Part shown: positions 35,798 through 44,702 of the stretch, in pieces | Layout of the letters: each line of letters begins with the position of its first letter | Position numbering within the stretch: position 1 is the first letter of the stretch | From: Sporodiniella umbellata | Lineage: Eukaryota; Mucoromycota; Mucoromycetes; Mucorales; Rhizopodaceae | Reading direction: 5' to 3' | DNA: 64,000 nt | Assembly (NCBI GenBank): GCA_025677835.1 | Contig: JAIXMR010000001.1 | Coordinates: forward strand, 682,001 to 746,000 | The notes under the pieces: generated by a model | Seen by the model: the letters and a program-made list of their open reading frames with translations, nothing else | What the model was told of the DNA's origin: nothing | The model's database searches: none | Program-made: the position numbers and the translations under genes

Positions 35798-36832
35798 ATG
35801 AACACGATGGACCTTAATCGCAGTGGATTTGACTTGAGTCAGACCATATTACCAAACGGCTCAAAGGAGATGATGCTCGGGGTGCATGCTGAAGCTTGGA
35901 TGGGCATAGACTATGACAAGCAGACGAACGAACTGATGACCAACCCTGCTCTTTGCGACTTGAGGGAAATAGTGCTCTGTTATCAGTCCCAGCCAGAGCT
36001 TCTGAAATTGATTTTGATGAGCAAAGTAGAAGAAGACAAACGAAGAACGGAAGAGGCAAGACTGAAGGCAAAAGAACTGGACATTGTCTTGCACCGTACC
36101 CAAGAGCTGGCTCAAACAACAACCTATCCTTTCCAAGCCGCGGTGCGTTTGGATAAACGACCGAGCGTGATGGACATTTTAATGGAAGAAGACGACAGCT
36201 ATCGCCGCGATTCAGCGCTTGGTTCCTCTTTTGACGGTTCCTCGGCCCACTCCACAGATGAGCTTGAAGACCCCTTATTCTCACCTACGGCACCTATGCT
36301 TCCTATTGGGTACGTTGTATCCCCTTGTCACATGATCTCTCTAACCCAAACTTAGTTTTTCGATGCTTCAGGATCCTTACCCTCAACCAGGCACGATCCA
36401 GCTATCCTCACCTTCTTTCTTGAGCGGCGACACAAAGCAACCGCAAGAACCATCCCGTAGTCGTTCACTCAGTTCTTCCACTACCACAGGCCCTTTAAAG
36501 CCTAGAAAACGCAGAGAGATGCAGGCCATCTCTAAAATAGTAGAGACCCGAGAACATCCTTACATTGATGGTTTCTTTTGGAAAAACAATGGAAACACCG
36601 TACAGAAAAAGACTGGCAACAAGAGTATTTATTACAAATGTTCTAACAGTGCCAAGGTACCTATATAAATATATATATGTATAAATATACATGTATGTCT
36701 TATTTACCTTTTGTTTAGGGTTGTCCTGTGAATAAAACGGTTACTGCCAAAAACAGCGAAGAATACTTGATCAAATACAGAGGCTATCATCTCCCTCATT
36801 GTGGCAAAGTTCAACGTATCGTAGATGTTTAG
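35798..36832 (+). CDS. WRKY/GCM-type zinc-finger transcription factor
   Basis: WRKY-GCM1 domains bind DNA with a beta-sheet zinc fold. They are best known from plants, where they bind W-boxes, and also occur in some protists and early-diverging fungi. Exons are 35798-36309, 36356 to about 36655, and from about 36718 to the stop at 36830-36832. The C-terminal domain reads DGFFWKNNGNTVQKK, then YYKC, GCPVNKTV and YRGYHLPHC. It thus has D-G-[FY]-x-W-K-x-x-G and a C-x6-C-x21-H-x2-H (or H-x3-C) zinc site. The WRKYGQK heptad itself is replaced by WKNNGNT. The N-terminal part contains an acidic, Ser-rich region and a coiled helix (KVEEDKRRTEEARLKAKELD). A Pro-rich and basic segment (PLKPRKRREMQ) precedes the domain. 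Intron 1 was placed at 36310-36355 because this donor/acceptor pair keeps the frame. An alternative donor at 36316 would change only a few residues. Confidence 0.78.
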
Positions 36833-38112
36833 AAATCTACCACCAAAAAAAAAAAAAAAAAAAACTTTAGCATGCATTTCTTCTTCCTTCTATGACCTTA
36901 TTCATCTCTCTCTTCTCCTTTTCTTTTTATACACGCTTTTTTACTCTATTTTTTATTTTCCTGTACATAAATACGTTTTATAAAAAGAATACCTTGAAAA
37001 TGCCCCAACCAATCCTATTCTTTCAAACGAGATAAAATAAGGAAAAAAAATTTTTTTTTTTTTTATTTACCAATAAAGAGGTCAGTGCATCTAGAATCTT
37101 TTGTTGGCAATGAAGAAAAGGCTATCCGTCATTGAAAAGCGTCCTAGTTTTCCATATTACGTTTGACAACCCAGATTTCCCTCTTTCTGTCAAAAACAGA
37201 GTAGGATTGAAATGAAACTGGCTTGTGCCACCCCACACAAAAAGATGACAACATGTTGTATCAGCCAAAAGGGTACTCCTGATTGGCTGGATAAAAGAAA
37301 CTCATCAGAAAGGCAGGCAAGGGAAACAGGCCATAGATTAGGATGGCCAATCAAAGGCTCACGTTTCCACAAAAGCTTTTTCATCAAAGAAATGCTTGTG
37401 TATTTCTTTTTTTTTTTTTTTTTTTGGTTTGATTGGGGTGAGCTTGTTGTGTCACTTTCTTTACCCAAAAATAAACTCCCAATAAGGAGAGCTGCCCATT
37501 TATTTATCTTTTTTTTTTTAAAAAAAATTTCCCTTTAGTATTTTTTGTTTTATTTTATTATTTCTTTATAGACTTTCTTTCACTCCTTGATTGTGTGAAA
37601 TCCTTGGTTTTTTCTTTCTTTTTTTTTTTTTTTTTTTTTTTTTCTTTTTCTCTTTTTTCCCTCTTTTCTCTATATCATTCCTGTTTGGAGAGAGAAGCCT
37701 TTTTGTTATAATGTTTGCAACACTTGAACTGGCTTTGAAAGGTTTTTTTTTTTTTTTTTTTTTTTGGTGAGATGACTGAAAGGCTTCATTAGATGACAGT
37801 AGACATAAACGGTTAAAGGTGGGGAGGGCTTGTCATCCCTGCAGAATGAAAAAGATAAAAGTAAGTTGGACGCCAAACCAAACGCTTGCACACATCTATA
37901 TACATACACACATACACATACATATTTTTTTTTTAAGACTTGTTTAATAGTGTGACGGCAAACATCCTTGTATGCAGGTAATAAGAGAGAAAGGATGTAG
38001 TAGAAAGAATGTGCCTAACTTTTTGATGTGTGCCATAGTGTAAAGGTATAGGCAATTCCACTGATGTAGGGAGTGTATTAAGCGGTTTTCAATAGCCCGG
38101 AGACGTAAATGC
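36833..38112. other. Intergenic region rich in long T/A runs
   Basis: 1.3 kb between two plus-strand genes. T-runs of 15-25 are at about 37411-37425, 37619-37643 and 37743-37765, and an A-run is at 36843-36862. I searched the plus strand for a Zn2Cys6 exon belonging to the next gene (C-x2-C-x6-C) and found none. A frame at 37212-37538 is not credible. Confidence 0.5.
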
Positions 38113-39747
38113 ATGTATTTGAAAAACGCGGACGAGAACTACATACGAGTGGAGCCCTTAGAGAACTCAGCAGTGTCCGAGGGTAAGCTAGAGTCGAATG
38201 GGGTGGATGGAGCGGACCAGTTGTATTGCACCGACAGCAGCCACCAGCCAGCGCCCAGCCAGCAAACCCGATCGGGTGGAATGATAGAGCAGCTCACCCA
38301 GGGTCTGGTCCAGCTTACATTGGAGGGCGAGTCTTTGGGTACGATAGGGCCTGTTTCACCCTGGGCCAGTTTAGGTGAATGGGTACGCTGGGGTGCTGAG
38401 CCCCCGCTACCTTTGGGGTATTCCCAACCGATCGAGATGCCCTCACGTACGGTGCAGGAACAATGGATCGACGTGTTCTTTTGCCAGCCGGCGCTGTTTC
38501 CCCTCATCTCCCGCAACGTGTTTTATGAGCAACTGGCGATCAAAGGGCCTCTGATCAGTCCAATTTTACTCCAGATCATCTACGCCCATGCTGCCCACGC
38601 CCAGCAACAGAACGTGGAAGCCGATCACAGCTACCAACGGGCTCGAAGGCTGTTGGACGATTTCCTGGACCAGCCGAGGATCAGTACGGTGATTGCCTTG
38701 ATTTATCTTACCCTGTTCGAGATCAAACGCAACCAGAATACGAGCCGTGCCTGGATGTACAGCGGGATGGCGATTCGTATGTGTCTCGAGCTTGGGCTGC
38801 ATACTTCGCGCTATAGCAGCCAAATGTCTCAGTGCGATATCGAGCTCAGGAAACGTGTGCTGTGGTCCTGTTACGTGATGGATAAGTACGCGAGCGGTAC
38901 TCTGGAACGGCCGATGATGCTTCAAGCAGGCGAAATCAACCTGGATCTGCCTCATGCCGTACCCGAGGATTCGCGATCAGAACGTTTCGAGCTTGAAGCC
39001 TTTAATCAACTCTGTCGGCTTATGATGGTGCTCGAGAAAGTCATCCATCTCTTCTCAGCACCCGATCCGCCTGCCCATTCACTCGAACCTGCTGCCCTCG
39101 CTTTCCTAGACACCCTGGCCCACTGGCGTGAACAACTGCCTGTGGAACTCGCCAAACTTGCCCTGCCCCCATGTCTGGCGCATCTCCATCTACTCGCTTA
39201 TAATCTCGAACTCTCCCTGCTGATGTGCTGCCAGGACCCGGTGTATCACGAGCGTCGCGATCAGGTCATCTCCCACCTTCGCCACTTACTCCATCTTCCA
39301 CATCCCCTTTTACCCCAGCTCGTTGCCTTTTCTACCTTACTCATCGCCCTGGCTTACCTACCCCAGAACAACCATCACGACCAAGCCAAGGCTCGGTTCA
39401 AAGCATCCTTAGAAGACATCCGTATGCTGGCCCAACGGGGTGTTGTCTTGCCTGACCTTCGACCTTTGGCTCGTCTCATCGACCTTACCTTCCCTGCCTA
39501 CCCTTTGGTTCCCAAAGACCTGTTTCCAAAGGAAGACCCTTACCTCTTTCTCGATTCCTATCCTGCTTCTTCCGCTCATTCTTCCCCTTCATCTGTCGCC
39601 GCTATCACCGCTGCTGCTGCTGCTGCTGTAGGCGCTGTAGGCACACCCGCCGCTTCTCACCCTTGTGTCAAATCCATTGAACCTGCAGACTATACTTTTG
39701 AACTCATCTCTGTCGCAGATGAATGGGCTCAATCCCTTTTATATTAA
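38113..39747 (+). CDS. Fungal-specific transcription-factor domain protein without a zinc cluster
   Basis: A single-exon frame gives 544 residues. The middle-homology regulatory domain typical of Zn2Cys6 factors is clear. It has ISPILLQIIYAHAAHAQQ, then SRAWMYSGMAIRMCLELGLH, the RKRVLWSCYVMDKYASGTLERP signature and the EINLDLPHAVPED segment. The usual N-terminal C6 cluster is absent. The first 60 residues are acidic and polar with one Cys, and no upstream exon with a cluster was found. It may act as a partner or antagonist of a DNA-binding factor, which is speculation. The frame is visibly GC-rich (about 55% by eye) compared with neighbouring genes and the very AT-rich flanks, and it lacks introns. 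A poly-Ala tract (TAAAAAAVGAVGT) lies near the C-terminus. The next gene downstream is a complete Zn2Cys6 factor 213 bp away. Confidence 0.85.
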   Translation: MYLKNADENYIRVEPLENSAVSEGKLESNGVDGADQLYCTDSSHQPAPSQQTRSGGMIEQLTQGLVQLTLEGESLGTIGPVSPWASLGEWVRWGAEPPLPLGYSQPIEMPSRTVQEQWIDVFFCQPALFPLISRNVFYEQLAIKGPLISPILLQIIYAHAAHAQQQNVEADHSYQRARRLLDDFLDQPRISTVIALIYLTLFEIKRNQNTSRAWMYSGMAIRMCLELGLHTSRYSSQMSQCDIELRKRVLWSCYVMDKYASGTLERPMMLQAGEINLDLPHAVPEDSRSERFELEAFNQLCRLMMVLEKVIHLFSAPDPPAHSLEPAALAFLDTLAHWREQLPVELAKLALPPCLAHLHLLAYNLELSLLMCCQDPVYHERRDQVISHLRHLLHLPHPLLPQLVAFSTLLIALAYLPQNNHHDQAKARFKASLEDIRMLAQRGVVLPDLRPLARLIDLTFPAYPLVPKDLFPKEDPYLFLDSYPASSAHSSPSSVAAITAAAAAAVGAVGTPAASHPCVKSIEPADYTFELISVADEWAQSLLY

Positions 39748-39960
39748 TCATCATCATCTCTCTCTCTTTTTTTTTTTTTTTTTTTTTTAAATTTTTCTTG
39801 CACACACATACTTAATAAATGCATTGGATGGAAAAACCATTTATTTAGACACCCGATTTCAACCCTTTCGGTTTCATTTTTTTCCATTTCCCTTTTTCCT
39901 TTTTTTTTTTTTTTTCAAAAAATCCAAAAAAAAAAAAAAAAAAAAAAAAAAAAACAGAGC
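39748..39960. other. Short spacer with long T- and A-runs
   Basis: This 213-bp spacer has a T-run at 39770-39788, a second T-run at 39900-39915 and an A-run at about 39927-39954. It separates two regulator genes on the same strand and must contain the 3' end of one and the promoter of the other. Confidence 0.7.
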
Positions 39961-40843
39961 ATGCAATCCATCGCCATGTCTTGGAAAAATGAAAGCACAA
40001 GTCCGGATTACTCTAGTCCTTCACCTACCCTAAAACCAATAGAAAACAAAAGATCAAGAACCAGTAGAGCCTGTAAGCAATAGAGACATATCCTTTTGAA
40101 AAATGCATAATCGTTTCTTTTCAGGTGATATTTGTCGACGTAAAAAGACAAAGTAAACAATCCAAACCGAAAAATGAATAAATATGAACCTATCTCTTGT
40201 AGATGTGATGCAGACGAAACAAAAAAATGTAAAACGTGTTTACAGTACGGCTGGGAGTGTACTTTTAACGATGTAAGCACACACATACATATATACGATG
40301 GAAACCTTATACAACTTTATAGACCGCCAAGAAAAGAGGACCGCCCAAAGGGTAAGATAGAGAGTACAAGTAGTGGGGAAAAGGGAAAATGACCTGGCTT
40401 TAGTTATATCGAGAGTCTTGAGAACCGACTGAAACGAATGGAAAGCCTTTTGGGTAGCATCGAACGATCTGAGCAAGAATCCGTCGAGAAAAAACCAAAA
40501 GAGACTCTAAAGACACGGGAGGCACCTATCGAAATGCCAACATCGGTCGAATACAGCAAAAAGACCAGCTACCTTGGCAGCTCTTCTGGTTATTACCTTG
40601 TACGTGACATATTGTCTACAGATAAAGAGGTGGTCGAACAGATGGATCAGTACCCGAGAATCTCAAGCGTCAATGGAACCGAAAACACAGGTCCCATCAC
40701 CTTTCGTAAAATCAATACAGCGGATAACGATGTCATGTTGGTCTGTGATAAAACATTGGCAGAACATGTAGGTCAAGTGGAAACAGACCGCTCCTATATC
40801 GATCGTACTATTGCTCCTAGAGAGTTCTTGGTGGAAATCATTC

Positions 40844-40893
<50 letters not shown>

Positions 40894-42540
40894 CACCAGC
40901 ACTTTTTACTCTCTCGCTAGATTCTTTCAGATTGAACATAGTACGTTACCTGTGGTAGAAAAAGAACACTTTATGGATGCTTTCGAGGGTCGTACGCAGC
41001 CACCTCCCGCCACTATTTTGACCTATGCTATCTGGGCTCATACCTGTTCGATTCTTTCGGTCCATGACCCTATCTTTAAGAAATACGATGTGGAACGTGA
41101 GCATATCTGCAACGTCTTATGGACGCATATCACCAAGATTGTCAAGCGTGAATATCTCACTCCGAGATATGCTACCATCCAAGCCCTGGTGTTGATCTGT
41201 ACTTATCCTAATACCTACAAAACTTTTCATACTAACTGGATGCGGGGTGGAATGGCCATTCGTATGGTATATAAAGTGAGCTGTAGGATCCAATTCATTG
41301 ACTTTTCTCTCTTTTCAAAAGGCTCAAGAATTAGGATTGCATCGTACTATGGAAAAGCTGCCGTTGACAAAGGATATGATCGAGGCTCGTAAACGGCTCT
41401 GGTACTGTGTCTATATCACCGACCGATGGAATTGCGCGGTGATGGGTCGACCTTTGGCAATTGCAGATGCAGATTGTGATATTGAGTTGCCCGATACTGA
41501 ACAGGACGGGAAGGATCATTCGGTCTTTGTGAACTTTATCAAGCTCTCAGGTATTTTGGGTGAGATTCTATCCCGTATCTGCTCTCCAAAAGCCAAAGCG
41601 CGCGGTCATCGAAGTCTACACACATACCATACCGTCCAGAGTATCCATGCCATGCTGGACGATTGGCTCAAAGGTCTGCCCCCGTCTCTCAGAATCGACG
41701 CGCATGGCGTATCAGCCCTGGTCTGTATAGAGAAAGCAGGTCCTTTAATGATCTGTTATCATGTCGTCCTGATCTTGCTCCATCGTACCTTCTTGGTCTC
41801 TAACAAAGACGAAATCCTGCCTGAACTCTTCATCCTCGCAACCGATCAATGTGCAGCCTCGGCTAAAAATATCGTGGATATTGCCCGTATCTTATCCCCT
41901 ACAGACATTGCTAACTTTGGTTGGAATTTTGCTGGTAAAAACAGAACCACAGATAACCTTGGGCTGACTTTGTTCCTCTAGGTTATGCCGTCTTTCAAGC
42001 GTGTATGATACATCTTTACAACTCTACCAGTCCTAACCCAGAATTGGCTCATCTATCGAAAGAATATACCCAGGTTTGTATAGAAGAGTGTGTCAAACCT
42101 TTGATCGAAGACATCAACTGTGTTCAAAAGAATTGGTTAAACATCTTGCATTGTATCATGGACCTCACAGGCATGAACAAGGATGGTCCCAGGCTATCGG
42201 CCAAAAATGGCTCTCAGCACCTCGCTGACTGTCCTTCCAAACCGGGTCAACCCTCAGCTATGAGTATGCATACCATCGTTTCAAACTGGGAGAGTAACGA
42301 TGCACCGTTACCCGCCCAGGAACAAGATACGTTCACTCTCAATAACGCCTGGCAGTCCTTATTTGCTTCGGCTGCCGCTCCGTTTATTGGAGAGGAAGAT
42401 AACTGGCAAGGTATACACAGATACATACATATATTGGTAGAAAGATGTAACTCATCAGATTGTTACTCATAGCCATGTTGGCCTCTCTCTTTGACGAAGT
42501 GCCTGTACAATCCAACAACCCTGTATTTAGACAATCCTAA
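39961..42540 (+). CDS. Zn2Cys6 transcription factor with fungal-specific regulatory domain
   Basis: The factor binds DNA as a binuclear zinc-cluster protein, often at CGG repeats. The cluster is split by two introns. Exons 39961-40072, 40125-40152 and 40203-40272 join to C38-x2-C41-x6-C48-x7-C56-x2-C59-x6-C66 (CDICRRKKTKC, then CKTCLQYGWEC). The linker and dimerization helix follow: KKRGPPKGYIESLENRLKRMESLL. The central regulatory domain includes WMRGGMAIRM spliced to AQELGLHR, then RKRLWYCVYITDRWNCAVMGRP and DIELPDTE. The last introns are near 41936-41981 and 42411-42473, and the protein ends VFRQS at the TAA 42538-42540. Length is roughly 750 residues. The intron at 40848-40913 begins with GT directly followed by 41 A. 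The ligand is unknown. KRGPPKGYIE resembles XlnR/Cat8-type factors, which is not enough to name one. Confidence 0.9.
40850..40890 (+). repeat. 41-nt poly-A tract inside an intron
   Basis: The tract is uninterrupted A and begins right after the GT of the 5' splice site (intron 40848-40913) of the Zn2Cys6 gene. It is the longest homopolymer seen in the window. Confidence 0.9.
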
Positions 42541-42821
42541 TTTAGAATAAAGCACTTGAAGAAAAACACAGTGTACATATCAATCCTCTCTACAGCACAT
42601 ATAAATAGATTTTGTTAGTTATAAAACAAGACTATTCTTGTGTTACTCTTGGCTTTTATTGACCGACCCTTTTCTTTACTGACATAATTCTAAAAAACTT
42701 TGACTTTTTTTTTTTTTTTTGTAACACAACGCTTCAGCTTTACTGCTTAAAACTGTTGATTCAAATTTCTCCTTTTATCCGCTTCCTTTCTTTAATTTTA
42801 AAAGCTTTGGTTTTTCTAAAG

Positions 42822-44575
42822 ATGGATAGAAACAGTTATTCTGAGGAAGAGCGCTACGAACACAACGAATCTTATTCTCACTCCTATGTAAGAAACTATT
42901 TATTTGACACGTCCCCCCCCTCCCTCCCTTCCAAGGGACTTTGCTGACATGGACAGAGGATAGAGTGAAAGCAGACAGTCTTTTTCTCACCATTCTTCTT
43001 TTCAAAACGATGACGATAAAGACCCTTCTTTTACCGAGGAAGATTTTCAACATCCCAACCCAAACTACCCTCAACCACCTGAAACAGAGCATAACCCAGG
43101 GCCTCATCCAGGTAAAGCCATAAGATGACGCAGCATGAAATATATATATATATATGTATATATATACATTTTTAATTTTTTGCTGTTGCAATAGTACCCT
43201 ATGGTGGCATGGCTGGCGAAAAGGACGATAACGAAGAGAGTAATCTTTATTTACATGTAGACCCTACAGTAGACCATGAACAGCTTTCCGATTTTGAACT
43301 CTCCAACTGTAAGTCTGTCTGCATTGATATCAGCCATTCAAAAGATGTCTTTCTATAGGCGAAGGTAAAAAAAGAGCATTGCTGATCGGTATCAACTATT
43401 TGGGAACCAAGAATCAACTGGACGGTATTTGACCTTACAAAGATTCTAATACATTATTCCTGACATATATACATACATATATATATATATATATACAATG
43501 CTTTCTTAGGCTGTATCAATGACGTGCAAAATATAAAAAGGTTTCTGACATCCTTGTACGACTTTCAAGAGGTAGAAAAAATAAAAATAAAAAAAAAAAA
43601 CACGCTAAAAATTCTGCGCCCCCTATTAGGAAGATATGGTGATTTTAACAGATGACCAAGAAGAGGCCAAGTTCTCTCCCACTAAAGCAAACATTCTTTC
43701 TGCTATGAATTGGCTAGTACATGATGCAGAACCCAACGATTCGTAAGCATATATCTACACATACATTAAGATACATTAACCTTTCCAAACAGCTTCTTTT
43801 TTCATTTCAGTGGTCATGGTGGTCGAGTGGTCGACACAAGCGGTGATGAAGATGACGGCTATGATGAAACTATCTATCCTTTGGATTTCCAAGACTTTGA
43901 AGGCCAATCTGGTCAGATTATTGATGATGTAAACTCAACCGCTTTTTTTTATTTTTCAACCGATACACAACTTACCAATCTATAGGAAATGCATGAGATC
44001 ATGGTGAAACCTCTTCCCAAGGGGTGTCGATTGACTGCTATTTTCGATAGTTGTCATTCAGGTACCGTACTCGATTTGCCTTACATCTATTCTACCAAGG
44101 GCCAAATCAAAGAAAACAATGTGTTTAAGCATGCCGGTATGGGTTTCTTATCTGCTGGTATGTTGTATGCTTCCGGTAATCGAGAAGGCGCCTTGAGTTC
44201 TATCCTCTCACTTGGTAAAGAAATTATGGAATCGCATCAAGTCTCTCAAGAAGTGCGTGAAAGAAACGCTTCCCTAGCTGATGTCATCATGTTCTCCGGC
44301 TGTAAAGATGATCAAACTTCAGCAGATGCTAAAGAAGCAGGTCGTGCTACAGGCGCTATGAGTTATGCATTGACAAGTAAAGATAACATACAACCTTTTT
44401 CATCTACTAACATTTACCTAAAAAAAAAAAAAAAGCTACACTTCGAGAAGAGCCGAATCAATCTTACTATAAACTCCTAAACAACATCAGACAAATCTTG
44501 AAAGAAAAGTACTCTCAGCGACCACAGATGAGTGCTTCTCACCCTATAGATGTTGACCTTCAATTTAAATGTTAA
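42822..44575 (+). CDS. MCA1: Metacaspase (MCA1-type cysteine protease)
   Basis: Metacaspases cleave after Arg or Lys and act in protein quality control and stress-related death of fungi. At least nine exons join from the ATG at 42822. The N-terminal prodomain is polar and rich in Tyr, His, Asn and Pro ([18 protein letters not shown]), as in type-I metacaspases. The p20-like domain begins [14 protein letters not shown], then [13 protein letters not shown] and [10 protein letters not shown]. The catalytic His is in FSGHGG and the catalytic Cys in FDSCHSGT. The conserved [13 protein letters not shown] lies between. The p10-like part includes [17 protein letters not shown] and GAMSYAL. The last exon follows a poly-A acceptor and ends [14 protein letters not shown]. 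The dyad is intact, so an active enzyme is expected. Both splice joins around FSGHGG were checked for frame. It converges with RPB1, with 127 bp between stops. Confidence 0.93.
43469..43496. repeat. (AT)n microsatellite in a metacaspase intron
   Basis: An alternating TA run in the intron between LDG and CINDV of the metacaspase gene. Confidence 0.85.
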
Positions 44576-44702
44576 ATAAAATCATAGCTTAAGCATCCAA
44601 TGACGGCTTAAAGTACTTTTTTTTTATCAATAGACATTGGCTTGTGTTAAAGCCAATGTAATATACTCCTTTATTTTATTTTCTTTTTTTTTAAAAAAAA
44701 AA

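Noticed and set aside
35814..36284. 156-codon minus-strand frame opposite the WRKY-like gene
   Set aside because: It is antisense to the first coding exon of that gene, and its composition is that of a shadow frame.
43989..44480. Separate gene starting at the internal Met of [13 protein letters not shown]
   Set aside because: It is the catalytic-Cys exon of the metacaspase and joins upstream in frame through the intron after DD.
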